64,000 bases of DNA, taken from assembly GCF_006715785.1 (NCBI RefSeq), contig NZ_VFNX01000002.1, forward strand, positions 372,001-436,000, read 5' to 3'. Source of the stretch: Streptomyces puniciscabiei (GTDB lineage: Bacteria; Actinomycetota; Actinomycetes; Streptomycetales; Streptomycetaceae). Below are positions 40,155-48,618 of this stretch, piece after piece. The notes beneath the pieces were generated by a model. The model searched no databases and had not been told where the DNA came from. It was given only the letters and a program-made list of their open reading frames with translations. How positions within the stretch are numbered: the stretch's first letter is position 1; each line of letters starts with the position of its first letter. The position numbers and the translations under genes were made by a program.

Positions 40155-42966
40155 CCCACTGGTCAAGCAGGATGTCGCCGAGTCCCGCCGCCTCCGGAGC
40201 GGCGCCGCCGTGGAGGGACTGTTCGGCCCAGATGACCTTTCCGGTGGGCGTGTAGCGGGTCCCCCAGCGTTCGGCCAACCGGGCGACCAGGAAGAGGCCG
40301 CGGCCGCCCTCGTCGGTCTCCTTGGCGCGGCGCAGCCGCGGCGAGGTGCTGCTGCCGTCGGAGACCTCGAAGATCAGGCTGCCCGCGCCGGGACCGCTGA
40401 GTGGCACCGTACGCAGCAGCCGGACGGCGATGGGCTCGCCGCCGTAGCGGACGGCGTTGGTGATCAGCTCGCTGAGGACGAGTTCGGCGGTGAAGGCGAC
40501 CTCCTCCAGGCCCCACTCCGTCAGCCGCCGGGCGCAGGCGGCGCGCACCGGGCCCACCGCCGCCGGGTCACGGGGCACGTCCCACTCGGCGACCTGATCC
40601 GGTCCGAGCCGGCAGGTGCGGGCCACCAGGAGGGCGATGTCGTCCCTCGGCCGGTCGGACAGCATGGCCTTCATCACCGCCGTGCACGTGGCCTCCGGCG
40701 TGCGCGGGGGCCCGGACAGGGCATGGCGCAGGGCTTCCAGACCGACGTCCAGGTCTCGGGTGCGGTCCTCGATCAGCCCGTCGGTGAAGAGCACCAGCCG
40801 GGAGCCCTCGGGAACGGTGAGTTCGGCGGTCTCGACCGGCAGGCCGGCGCCGAGCCCCAGGGGTGGGGAGACGGGCAGCTGGAGGAGGTCGACGGTGCCG
40901 TCGGGCCGGACCACCGCCGGGCCCGGATGGCCGGCGGTGCCGAGGGCCAGCCGCCCGGAGGTGGGGTCGTAGACGGCGTACTGACAGGTCGCCCCGGTGA
41001 TCATCGCCTGCCCGTCCTCGGCGGCGGCGATCTCCTCGGCGTCGATCTGGGCCACCAGCTCGTCCAGCCGGACCAGCAGCTCCTCCACCGGCAGGTCGAG
41101 GCCGGCGAAGTTGTGCACGGCGGTGCGCAGCCGGCCCATGGTCGCCGCGGCATGGAGACCATGGCCGACGACGTCGCCCACGACGAGGGCCACCCGGGTG
41201 CCGGACAGCGGGATGACGTCGAACCAGTCACCGCCCACCCCGGCCTGGGCCGGCAGGTAGCGGTAGGCCACGTCGAGGGCGGACTGTTCGGGGAGCCCGC
41301 GGGGCAGCAGGCTGTGCTGCAGGGTGACGGCCATGGTGTGTTCGCGGGTGTAGCGGCGGGCGTTGTCGACGCACAGCGCCGCCCGGGCGGCGAGCTCCTC
41401 GCCGAAGGACACGTCCTCGTCCTCGAACGGCGGGGAGTCCTTCGCACGCCAGAAATCCACCGCTCCCAGCACCACGCCGCGCGCTCGCAAGGGAACCACG
41501 AGCAGGGAGTGGATGCCGTGGTCGAGGATCCGCCGGGCTCGTTCGGGGTCCTGGGCCAGCCAGCCGCCGGAGGCGTTCAGGGCTCCGACCAGGAACGGGC
41601 GGCCGTCGGCCAGCGCCATGGAGACGGGGTGCTCGGGGACGAACCGGATCAGCTCGCCGACGGGGTGGAGGAGACGGTCCGTGTCCAGGCCGGCGACCGC
41701 GCTGCGGCGCAGCTCGATGATCCCGTCGGCCGTACGGGAGCCCTCCTCGCCGCGCAGGACCGGGTCCAGCAGGTCGACGGTGACGATGTCGGCGAACCGG
41801 GGTACCGCCACCTCGGCCAGTTCCTCGGCCGTGCGCTTCACATCGAGGGTGGTGCCGATCCGCAGCCCGGCGTCGTAGAGCAGTCTCAGCCGCTCGCGCG
41901 CCAACTCCGCCCGTCCGGCGACGATCCGCAGCTCGGTGGTGTCGCGGAGCGTGACCACGCTGCCGGCCGGTCCGTGTGGTGCGGTGAGCCGCTTGTTGAC
42001 CGCGAGCAGCCGGTCGCCCGCCAGGTACACCTCGTCCGTGGCGGGGCGGTCGGAGGCCAGCAGCGCGGTGAGCTCCTCGGCGAGCCCCAGATCGGTGACG
42101 TGGCGCTGCTCCGCGTCCGTCGGCAGGTCCAGCAGCCGCCGTGCCTCGTCGTTGGCCAGCAGCAGCCGGCGGCCGTCGCCGCCGACGATCAGCACGCCCT
42201 CCCGGACCGCGTGCAGCACCGCGTCGTGGTGCTCGTACATCCGGGTCATCTCGGTGGGCCCCAGGCCATGGGTCTGCCGCCGCAAACGGCGGCTCACCAG
42301 GGCCGACCCGCCCGCGGCGACGACGAGGGCGGTGGCGGCGCCACCGAAGAGGACCGGCAGCTGCCGGTTCACCCGGTGCTGCACGGCCTCCACGGTGACG
42401 GGCACGGAGACGATGGCGATGACCGAGCCGTCGGGGGCCCTGACGGGGACCGCCGAGACCACGGAAAGGCCCAGGGAGCCCTGGAAGGTGCTGGTGAACG
42501 GCTTGCCGGACGCCGCCCGTGCGTAGGGTCCGATGACGCGTTTCCCGATCTGGTGCGGGTCGCTGTGGGTGAGGGTGATCCCGTTCAAGCCGTACACGAT
42601 GATGGCGTCGACGCCGGCGGCCTTGCGGGCCGCCTGGGCATGCGGCTGCAGCGCCGCGCTCGGGTGCGCGCTCTTCAGTGCCGACACGATCCCGGGGGAG
42701 TTCGCGAATGCCTGCGCCGTGGTGAGAGTCCGGTGGCGGGCGTCCGCCATGGTGTCGCGTCGCGCCTGCACCACGAGCGCCACCAGGGTGGCGGCGACGA
42801 TCAGCACCACGACCGCCAGCTGCAGAAGGAAGACCTGGCCGGCGAGGCTGTGCACGCTCAGCAGCGACCGCCACGCCTCTCCCCTGCGACGGGGGCGATC
42901 CGGCTCGGGGGTGCTCATGGAGACATCAGGAGCACCACGCCCGGATTGACCCGAATCTTCGCTCAC
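40138..42966 (-). CDS. Membrane sensor SpoIIE-type PP2C phosphatase with PAS, GAF and ATPase domains
   Basis: A 942-residue regulator. Helices at about 44-66 and 200-222 enclose an extracytoplasmic sensor domain of about 130 residues. Then come a PAS-like domain (HHDAVLHAVREGVLIVGGDG), a GAF domain (about 355-520), the SpoIIE/PP2C phosphatase (YLPAQAGVGGDWFDVIPL, VVGDVVGHGLHAAA, LVLFTDGLIEDR, RDDIALLVA) with its metal-binding aspartates, and a C-terminal HATPase anti-sigma-kinase-like domain (SELITNAVRYGG, DEGGRGLFLV). Such proteins both dephosphorylate anti-anti-sigma factors and can phosphorylate them, adjusting sigma-factor activity to an outside signal. GTG 42966 has AAAGG upstream. The gene lies 55 bp after lacI on the same strand. 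Confidence 0.92.
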   Translation of the reverse strand: MSEDSGQSGRGAPDVSMSTPEPDRPRRRGEAWRSLLSVHSLAGQVFLLQLAVVVLIVAATLVALVVQARRDTMADARHRTLTTAQAFANSPGIVSALKSAHPSAALQPHAQAARKAAGVDAIIVYGLNGITLTHSDPHQIGKRVIGPYARAASGKPFTSTFQGSLGLSVVSAVPVRAPDGSVIAIVSVPVTVEAVQHRVNRQLPVLFGGAATALVVAAGGSALVSRRLRRQTHGLGPTEMTRMYEHHDAVLHAVREGVLIVGGDGRRLLLANDEARRLLDLPTDAEQRHVTDLGLAEELTALLASDRPATDEVYLAGDRLLAVNKRLTAPHGPAGSVVTLRDTTELRIVAGRAELARERLRLLYDAGLRIGTTLDVKRTAEELAEVAVPRFADIVTVDLLDPVLRGEEGSRTADGIIELRRSAVAGLDTDRLLHPVGELIRFVPEHPVSMALADGRPFLVGALNASGGWLAQDPERARRILDHGIHSLLVVPLRARGVVLGAVDFWRAKDSPPFEDEDVSFGEELAARAALCVDNARRYTREHTMAVTLQHSLLPRGLPEQSALDVAYRYLPAQAGVGGDWFDVIPLSGTRVALVVGDVVGHGLHAAATMGRLRTAVHNFAGLDLPVEELLVRLDELVAQIDAEEIAAAEDGQAMITGATCQYAVYDPTSGRLALGTAGHPGPAVVRPDGTVDLLQLPVSPPLGLGAGLPVETAELTVPEGSRLVLFTDGLIEDRTRDLDVGLEALRHALSGPPRTPEATCTAVMKAMLSDRPRDDIALLVARTCRLGPDQVAEWDVPRDPAAVGPVRAACARRLTEWGLEEVAFTAELVLSELITNAVRYGGEPIAVRLLRTVPLSGPGAGSLIFEVSDGSSTSPRLRRAKETDEGGRGLFLVARLAERWGTRYTPTGKVIWAEQSLHGGAAPEAAGLGDILLDQWDDTAL

Positions 42967-43021
42967 ATCACCTTTCTATCGTTTCTGGGGCGCCACAACG
43001 AGGCGACCGGGACCGGCCACG

Positions 43022-44029
43022 TCAGGAATCCCCGAGCGGCGGGGCCGTCGTGCCCCTCACCTCCAGGAAGGGAGTGGCGAGATCGACCTCGCCCGGGCGG
43101 TCCGGTTCCTCGATCCGGTCGAGCAGCCGCTGCGCGGCGCGGCGGCCCACGTCATGGCCGGCGTTGTCCACGGTGGTCAGCCACAGATGGCGCAGGCGGG
43201 AGAGATAGGTGTTGTCGTAGCCCACCAGAGAGAGGTCGCGGGGCACCTGCAGACCGGTCTCCTCGGCGGCGGAGAGAGCGCCGACGCAGGTCATGTCGTT
43301 GACCGCGAAGACCGCGGTCGGGCGGTGCGGGCGGCTCAGGAGCCGGACGGCCGCACGGTATCCGCCCTCCTCGGTGAGGTCGCCCTGTTCCACCACCGCG
43401 GTGCCGGCGAGGCCGTGCTCGCGCATGATGGCCTCGAAGCTGCGCCGGCGCAGGTCACCGACCGCGCCATGACCGGCGATATGGGCGATGTGCCGGTGGC
43501 CGAGGCCGATGAGGTGCTCGGTGGCGAGGCGGGCTCCGTGCTCGTCGTCGCCTGCGACGAGGTCCACCCCGGGCAGCACCGGTTCCCGGGTGCCGGCGAC
43601 GACCGTGGGCACCAGTCCGGCGGCCATGCGCAGGGCCTGGGGGTCCTGGAGCGTGCCGACGGCGATCAGGCCGTCCACGCGGAGTTCGGTGAAGGTCCGG
43701 GTGAGGTCCTCGCCGAGGCGCCGGTTGAGGTGGCCGTCGGCCAGCAGCATGTGCAGGCCGTTGTCGTACAGCCGCGCGTTCAGGCCGTCGAGCAGCTCCA
43801 CGAACCAGGGATTGCGCAGGTCGTTGAGCAGCACACCCACCGTGCGGGTACGCCGCTCGCTCAGGCTGCGCGCCGCCGCGTTGGGCCGGTAACCGAGCGA
43901 TTCGACCGCCGCGAGGACGGCCTCGCGCTTCTCCGGCCTGACCCCTTCCGAGCCGCGCAGCACGAGCGAGACCAGGGACTTGGAGACACCGGCCCGCTCG
44001 GCGACGTCACGGATGGTCGGGTTGCCCAT
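43022..44029 (-). CDS. LacI-family transcriptional repressor
   Basis: A 335-residue regulator. The helix-turn-helix is NPTIRDVAERAGVSKSLVSLVLRGSEGVRP with the hinge helix NAAARSLSERRTRTVGVLL, followed by the periplasmic-binding-like effector domain (GLIAVG, VNDMTCVGALSAAEE, VPRDLSLVGYDNTYLS). It should respond to a sugar or inositol-like ligand. ATG 44029 is placed by the family start; the site TGGACCGTTCCA (44034-44045) covers the position of its ribosome site, and an inverted copy (44116-44127) precedes the divergent dehydrogenase. This suggests autoregulation and control of that gene. Confidence 0.92.
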   Translation of the reverse strand: MGNPTIRDVAERAGVSKSLVSLVLRGSEGVRPEKREAVLAAVESLGYRPNAAARSLSERRTRTVGVLLNDLRNPWFVELLDGLNARLYDNGLHMLLADGHLNRRLGEDLTRTFTELRVDGLIAVGTLQDPQALRMAAGLVPTVVAGTREPVLPGVDLVAGDDEHGARLATEHLIGLGHRHIAHIAGHGAVGDLRRRSFEAIMREHGLAGTAVVEQGDLTEEGGYRAAVRLLSRPHRPTAVFAVNDMTCVGALSAAEETGLQVPRDLSLVGYDNTYLSRLRHLWLTTVDNAGHDVGRRAAQRLLDRIEEPDRPGEVDLATPFLEVRGTTAPPLGDS

Positions 44030-44033
44030 GGCA

Positions 44034-44045
44034 TGGACCGTTCCA
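44034..44045. promoter_or_regulatory. LacI-type operator, lacI-proximal copy
   Basis: TGGACCGTTCCA, a 12-bp near-palindrome (10 of 12 positions symmetrical, central CG) that ends five bases before the lacI start. It is the exact reverse complement of the copy at 44116. Confidence 0.75.
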
Positions 44046-44115
44046 CAAGCCATCCGCCGCTGTAAAGACCCTTGACACCCGGGAGAGACGGGATCCACGC
44101 TGGGCGCCCAACCTC

Positions 44116-44127
44116 TGGAACGGTCCA
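44116..44127. promoter_or_regulatory. LacI-type operator, dehydrogenase-proximal copy
   Basis: TGGAACGGTCCA, inverted identical copy of 44034-44045, centres 82 bp apart, about eight helical turns, allowing looping. It ends 13 bp before the ATG of the divergent Gfo/Idh gene, between the start codon and a TTGACA (44072-44077) that could be a -35 box. Confidence 0.75.
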
Positions 44128-44140
44128 AAGAAGGGCGCTC

Positions 44141-45295
44141 ATGGTGAACACGCTCGGTGTCGCCGTCGTCGGATTCGGCTGGATGGGGCGGGTGCACACC
44201 CAGGCGTACGCCCGTGTGCCGCACCACTTCCCCCAGCTGTCCGTGCGGCCGCACCTGCTCACCGTCGCGGACGAGGTACCGGGCCGGGCCGAGGAGGCCG
44301 CCGGGCTGTACGGCTTCGCCGCCGCGACCCGGGACTGGCGGGAGGTGGCCGCCGATCCGCGCATCCAGGCGGTCAGCATCACCGCCCCGAACTTCCTGCA
44401 CCGCGAGATCGGCGTGGCGATGGCCGAGGCCGGCAAACACATCTGGATCGAGAAGCCGGTCGGGCTCACCGCCGACGACGCCCGGGCGGTCGCCGACGCG
44501 GTCACCAAGGCCGGCGTGCAGGGCACCGTCGGCTTCAACTACCGCAACGCGCCCGCCGTCGAGGCCGCCCGCGAGCTGATCGCCGCCGGTGAGATCGGCA
44601 CGGTCACCCATGCCCGCATCCGCCTCCTCAGCGACTACGCCGCCCACCCGGACGGCGCCCTGACCTGGCGCTACGAGCGCGCACGCGGCGGCAGCGGCGT
44701 CCTCGGCGACCTCGCCTCGCACGGCGTCGACCTGGCCCGCTTCCTGCTCGGCGACATCGCCTCGCTCATCGCCGACACCGCGATCTTCCTCCCCGAACGC
44801 GCCCGGCCGGCCGGCGCCACCGCCGGCCACACCCTCGCCACCGGCGGCGAGCCCGGTCCGGTCGAGAACGAGGACTACGTCAACTGCCTGCTGCGCTTCG
44901 CCTCCGGTGCCCGCGGCGTCCTGGAGGCCTGCCGCGTGTCGGTCGGCGAGCAGAACAACTACGGCTTCGAGGTGCACGGCACCAAGGGCGCCGTCTTCTG
45001 GGACTTCCGCCGCATGGGCGAACTCGCCGTCAGCCGCGGCACGACCTACCAGGACCAGCCGGTCAGCACGGTGTACGTCCGCCCCGGCCACGGCGAATAC
45101 GCCGCGTTCCAGCCGGGCGCGGCGACCAGCATGGGCTACGACGACCTCAAGGTCATCGAGGCGTACCGGTTCCTGCGCTCCATCACCGAGGGAACCCCGG
45201 TCGGCGCCACGCTCAGTGATGCCGTGGCCGGGGCGGCGGCGCTGGATGCCATGGAGCGCTCGGCCGAGCGGGGGACGTGGGTGAGCCTGGCCTGA
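44141..45295 (+). CDS. Gfo/Idh/MocA oxidoreductase (inositol/sugar dehydrogenase-like)
   Basis: A 384-residue NAD(P)-dependent dehydrogenase: LGVAVVGFGWMGRVHTQAYAR Rossmann start, SITAPNFLHREIGVAMAEAG, the EKP lysine in HIWIEKPVGLTADDA near residue 105, then GFNYRNAPAVEAA and GSGVLGDLASHGVDLARFLLG (catalytic Asp/His pattern) near residue 190. Members oxidise inositols or sugars. ATG 44141 follows AAGAAGG. It is divergent from lacI and downstream of the operator, so substrate induction is likely. The next, overlapping oxidoreductase frame is a remnant, implying a former catabolic operon. Confidence 0.92.
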   Translation: MVNTLGVAVVGFGWMGRVHTQAYARVPHHFPQLSVRPHLLTVADEVPGRAEEAAGLYGFAAATRDWREVAADPRIQAVSITAPNFLHREIGVAMAEAGKHIWIEKPVGLTADDARAVADAVTKAGVQGTVGFNYRNAPAVEAARELIAAGEIGTVTHARIRLLSDYAAHPDGALTWRYERARGGSGVLGDLASHGVDLARFLLGDIASLIADTAIFLPERARPAGATAGHTLATGGEPGPVENEDYVNCLLRFASGARGVLEACRVSVGEQNNYGFEVHGTKGAVFWDFRRMGELAVSRGTTYQDQPVSTVYVRPGHGEYAAFQPGAATSMGYDDLKVIEAYRFLRSITEGTPVGATLSDAVAGAAALDAMERSAERGTWVSLA

Positions 45296-45990
45296 GCACC
45301 GTACGCATCGGGGTCATCGGCGTGGGCACCCTGGGCGCCGACCACGTGCACACACCGCACCCCTGGGTGACCGGTGCGGAGGTCGTGAGCGTCGCCGACG
45401 TCGACGCGGAGCGGGCCGCGCGCGTCGCCACGGCGGCCGGAGCCCGGGCCACCGGCGACGGCCACGCGCTGATCGCCGACCCTGATGTCGGCGCCGACGT
45501 CATCGCCTCGCACGACACGACCCACGCGGAGCTCGCCGTGGCCGCCCTACGGGCGGGGAAACCGGTGATGTGCGACAAGCCGCTCGCCCCGGCGACTCGG
45601 GAATGAGTCCGGGTCGTCCGCGAGGAACGGCAAGCGAGGGCCCGGCGCTCTCGCTGGGCGTCGTCCGCCCGGTCCTCGATTCCGGCGTGCTCGGCGACAT
45701 CCACACCGTCCTGGCCGACCACGGCGGGCACTTCGCCGTCGGCCACCGCATCCTGCGCCCCGAGCTCGCCGGCGCCCCCCTCGACCTCGGCACCTACCCG
45801 CTGTCCCTGGCCACCTGGCTCCTGGGCGCCCGACCGGGATCCAGGCCGTCGGCCGGCCGGCCTCACCCCGCCGGTGTCGACGGCCTGCCGCCGGCACCCA
45901 CGCTTCAAGACCCCCGAAACCGCCCGCTGCATCGTCTCGGGCCGGCTGCAGACCCCGTACCGGACGCTGTCCGACTCTTTCGCGCCACGC
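45277..45990 (+). pseudogene. Second Gfo/Idh/MocA oxidoreductase, decayed
   Basis: From a GTG at 45277 overlapping the upstream gene, the frame reads VRIGVIGVGTLGADHVHTPHPWVTGA, a good Rossmann start, up to GKPVMCDKPLAPATRE and a stop at 45604. It continues in another frame from about 45660 with VVRPVLDSGVLGDIHTVLADHGGHFA and GTYPLSLATWLLG, and then weakly in a third near 45905 (RFKTPETARCIVSG). About 60 residues between the EKP-equivalent lysine and the catalytic half are missing. This is a deletion plus frameshift remnant of an inositol-dehydrogenase-type gene. Confidence 0.82.
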
Positions 45991-46024
45991 GGGGCGGGAA
46001 GCCGGGCAAGTACGTCAGCCGCCC

Positions 46025-46102
46025 GGCGCCACACTTCTCGGCGCGATCGTCACCGCCGTACTGAGCGCCCTGCTCCTCGGCCGGCGGATCACCCTGCGGT
46101 AA
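46025..46102 (+). pseudogene. C-terminal tail of a membrane protein (transporter remnant)
   Basis: A frame reading GATLLGAIVTAVLSALLLGR then RITLR and TAA encodes one hydrophobic helix with a short basic end, typical of the last helix of a 12-14-helix transporter. Nothing upstream in the same frame resembles the rest. It abuts the oxidoreductase remnant, so a deletion has probably fused two broken genes. Confidence 0.5.
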
Positions 46103-46161
46103 GCGTTGCCGACGGCTTCCGCCGCCGGAACCGGTCGATGGCCCGGGGCGTCCTCGTCCGC

Positions 46162-46683
46162 ATGACCGGTACATCGATCACATCGAGCAGCATCCGCCCT
46201 GCTCGTACCGAGGAGGCCCGGACCCTGGCCGTGCTCCACACCCGCACGCGGACGGCGTACTACACGGCGGGCGGCCTGCCGGCGACGGAACTGGACGGCG
46301 CGGAGCGGATCCTCCCCTACTGGGAGCGTGGGGTCGCCGAAGGCCGCGCGCTGGTCGCCGCCACCCCCGGGGGCCGTGTGGTCGGCTTCCTGATGGACGG
46401 CCCGCCGAAGTTCGACGACGTCGATGCCGCGTCGGTACGGGAGCTGCAGCAGATCGGCGTCGAGCCGGGCGGCTGGGGACGCGGTGTCGGCACCCTGCTG
46501 CACGAGGCGTTCGTGCGGCGGCTGCACGCGGACGGGCTCACCGACGGAGTGCTGGAGTGCTGGGAGGCCAACGCGCGGGCGCAGGCGTTCTACGCCCGGC
46601 ACAGCTGGCGTCCGGACGGCTCCCGCCGCCCCGGCCCGCTCGGGCGCGACTACATCCGGCTGCGGGTCACCGTTGCTCTCTGA
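46162..46683 (+). CDS. GNAT-family N-acetyltransferase
   Basis: A 173-residue GNAT protein: SIRPARTEEARTLAVLHTRTRTAYYTAGG, VGFLMDGPP, then the acetyl-CoA-binding strand and loop LQQIGVEPGGWGRGVGTLLHEAFVRR near residue 105 and CWEANARAQAFYARHSWRPDG at the end, which is the C-terminal ExNxxAxxFYxxxGF pattern. The substrate is unknown. Start is uncertain: ATG 46162 gives a normal N-terminus, while ATG 46138 has only a weak GGAA upstream. Confidence 0.86.
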   Translation: MTGTSITSSSIRPARTEEARTLAVLHTRTRTAYYTAGGLPATELDGAERILPYWERGVAEGRALVAATPGGRVVGFLMDGPPKFDDVDAASVRELQQIGVEPGGWGRGVGTLLHEAFVRRLHADGLTDGVLECWEANARAQAFYARHSWRPDGSRRPGPLGRDYIRLRVTVAL

Positions 46684-46764
46684 CCGACCTGGCGCCCCTG
46701 GCCCCACTCCATCGGGTGCCCGGCGAGAGGGTGGAAGCGGTGGATTCGCCATAGGATCCAAACC

Positions 46765-47007
46765 GTGGCAGATGTTCCCGATCGGTTGATCAAGCTGGAA
46801 CGAACCGCCGAGGAGGAGCGCGCGAAACTCGCGGGCCTCACCGGTGACGAGTACGACGCTCAGCTGCGCCGCTGGCGCGAGGCGTCCGAGGCCGTGCAGG
46901 CCGCCATCGCCGCGCACGCCGCGGCGACCGGGTCCAGCCCGCAAGAGGTTGAGCAGGCGGTGAAGAAGGCTGTGCGGTGCAGCCAGGAGGACCCGGCTGT
47001 CGAGTAG
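46765..47007 (+). CDS. Conserved small hypothetical protein
   Basis: An 80-residue, strongly helical and charged protein (VPDRLIKLERTAEEERAKLAG, YDAQLRRWREASEAVQAAI, EVEQAVKKAV) that probably forms a coiled coil or helical hairpin. GTG 46765 fits the frame start. I recognise it only as a typical short hypothetical protein of streptomycetes. No partner is suggested by context. Confidence 0.65.
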   Translation: MADVPDRLIKLERTAEEERAKLAGLTGDEYDAQLRRWREASEAVQAAIAAHAAATGSSPQEVEQAVKKAVRCSQEDPAVE

Positions 47008-47128
47008 GGCTGCGGGACCGCGTGGGGCGGGCAGGGGAACGTTCCCGACCGAGACCGAGCAGACAACGCGGGCTCGTTCAGCGATGCTGGACAAGGGTGG
47101 CACCCCTCCATGCGACAAGGAGCACGGC

Positions 47129-47344
47129 ATGCCCACAGATCCGGTCGTACGATTCCTGGCAGCCCTGGACCCCGATCACCGGGACTCTGTCGGTGCCAAA
47201 CCGCGCCAGGAGCAGGAACGGCTCGCAGCGGCCTGGGAACGGGAACTGGAATCCGACGACGAGCTCGACACCCTCGACGAGCTGTCCCCGCCCGCCGCGG
47301 AGGCCGAGGCCGCCCGCCGCGTCCTGGCCCGCGGAAGCGGCTAG
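47129..47344 (+). CDS. Small acidic hypothetical protein
   Basis: A 71-residue acidic helical protein starting MPTDPVVRFLAALDPDHRDSV, rich in Glu and Ala, with an ELESDDELDTLDEL stretch. ATG 47129 has AAGGAG eight bases upstream, which decides the start over the longer frame at 47084. Its last bases overlap the convergent membrane-protein gene by 4 bp. Function unknown. Confidence 0.65.
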   Translation: MPTDPVVRFLAALDPDHRDSVGAKPRQEQERLAAAWERELESDDELDTLDELSPPAAEAEAARRVLARGSG

Positions 47345-47730
47345 AAACCGGTGCGTGGCCTTCGTTGTCTCACCGAGCCGGCAACGGCGCAGATGATGGC
47401 GGTCGTGGCGAAGCTGCCGATCATGACCAGGCCCACGCCGATGATGAAGAGTCCGCTGGAGTCGTCCGACCAGTCGTCATAGGCGGCAAGGGTGAGGCCG
47501 ACCGTGGGGCCCAGCACGGTGCCGAGGACATGGCGCCGGGATGCCGCCCAGCACACCGGCACGAGCAGCGTGACCACCAGCCCGATCACCTGCCACGCCT
47601 CGTACGGGCCGGTCGTCGAGCCGTCGGGGTGCACGTCGCGGTGCTGGTCCCAGCCCAGCCATGCCGCCCACGCTGCCGTTGACACCCCCGCGAGCAGGAG
47701 GAACGGCAGCAGACGGGCAACGGGTCTCAT
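47341..47730 (-). CDS. Four-helix membrane protein, unknown
   Basis: A 129-residue protein with about four membrane helices (LLPFLLLAGVSTAAWAAW, VIGLVVTLLVPVCWAA, LGPTVGLTLAAY and LFIIGVGLVMIGSFATTAIICAVAG) separated by a polar WDQHRDVHPDGSTTGPYEAW loop. No family is recognised. ATG 47730 is chosen because AAGGA lies just before it; the ATG at 47745 has no ribosome site. A perfect 13-bp inverted repeat lies 55 bp upstream (47785-47816). Confidence 0.7.
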   Translation of the reverse strand: MRPVARLLPFLLLAGVSTAAWAAWLGWDQHRDVHPDGSTTGPYEAWQVIGLVVTLLVPVCWAASRRHVLGTVLGPTVGLTLAAYDDWSDDSSGLFIIGVGLVMIGSFATTAIICAVAGSVRQRRPRTGF

Positions 47731-47784
47731 CAGTCCTTGGCGCATGGCCCGAGCGTGACAGCCGACGCCGTCTGCCGGGCAGAG

Positions 47785-47816
47785 CGCAGGTACTCAGTTC
47801 CGGCTGAGTACCTGCG
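47785..47816. repeat. Perfect 13-bp inverted repeat
   Basis: CGCAGGTACTCAG (47785-47797) and CTGAGTACCTGCG (47804-47816) are exact reverse complements with a 6-nt loop. It is upstream of the leftward membrane-protein gene and could be its operator or a 5' RNA hairpin. There is no T-tract. Confidence 0.7.
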
Positions 47817-47924
47817 GACGGCGCATGGCGGTGGACAAGGGACGGCCGGGCGACGACTCCCGGTCAGGGACCGGTGCGCTGCCGGCCCCGGCCTCGGTTG
47901 CCCGCTACGAACGCGAGTATGAGC

Positions 47925-48150
47925 CGAACCGTTCGTCCCGGTCGGAGGCTGCCGCAGCAGGCGGACCGTGCGGGGCACGCCGATGCCGATCAAGGTGGCG
48001 CCGACGGGGGCCGCAACGTCGAAGGGTTCCTCGGCGACATGCCCTGCGGCGTCGCCGTGGACGGACCTGATCCGGATCCCGCCCGAGCCGCAGGCCAGGT
48101 CGAGCACGCGTGCCCCGGGCGGCGGCCCGAGCACCCGGCCGAGGAGGTCA
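47925..48150 (-). pseudogene. SAM-methyltransferase remnant
   Basis: On the minus strand the frame reads DLLGRVLGPPPGARVLDLAC then GSGGIRIRSVHGDAAGH: a normal class I motif I region that breaks off after the glycine-rich loop, with no later motifs. It begins at the stop of the MaoC-type gene and has no start codon or ribosome site of its own. The 47731-48147 gap otherwise holds only the inverted repeat at 47785. Confidence 0.5.
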
Positions 48151-48603
48151 GGCGTAGAACCGGGACAGACTCTGCAGAACCGCGGCGGGCTTGGTGCCGC
48201 CTTCCACCTCGATCGTGCCGTCGACGGTGATCTGGACGCCGCCGGGCACCTCTTCGACCGAGGTGAGCCGGGCGGCCAGCCGGATGCGGGATCCGACCTT
48301 CACCGGCGCGGGGAAACGCACCTTGTTCAGACCGTAGTTGACCTTGGTGGTCACGCCCTGCACATCCAGCAGTTCGGTGAAGAGCGGAATGAACAGGGAC
48401 AGGGTGAGGCAGCCGTGCGCGATCGGCGCGCCGAAGGGGCCCTGGGCCGCGCGCTCGGGGTCGGTGTGGATCCACTGGTGGTCGCCGGTGGCGTCGGCGA
48501 AGGTGTCGATGCGTTCCTGGGTGACCTCGATCCACTCGCTGGTGCCGAGGTCGCTGCCGGCGAGCTTCTTCAGTTCGTCCAGGCCGTTGACGGTGATGCT
48601 CAT
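48148..48603 (-). CDS. MaoC-like dehydratase (R-specific enoyl-CoA hydratase type)
   Basis: A 151-residue hot-dog-fold protein. The hydratase-2 motif appears as FADATGDHQWIHTDPERAA (Asp and His catalytic pair near residue 42), followed by FGAPIAHGCLTLSLFIPLF and the YGLNKVRFPAPVKVGSRIRL block. It should hydrate trans-2-enoyl-CoA to the (R)-3-hydroxyacyl-CoA, matching the SDR at 51025 that could oxidise it. It is the last gene of the leftward CoA operon, 15 bp after the ligase gene. Confidence 0.92.
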   Translation of the reverse strand: MSITVNGLDELKKLAGSDLGTSEWIEVTQERIDTFADATGDHQWIHTDPERAAQGPFGAPIAHGCLTLSLFIPLFTELLDVQGVTTKVNYGLNKVRFPAPVKVGSRIRLAARLTSVEEVPGGVQITVDGTIEVEGGTKPAAVLQSLSRFYA

Positions 48604-48618
48604 AACTCGCCTTTCGTG

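Noticed and set aside
39688..43302. 1204-codon rightward open frame opposite the SpoIIE-type gene
   Set aside because: GC-driven antisense frame; the minus-strand product has all PP2C and ATPase motifs.
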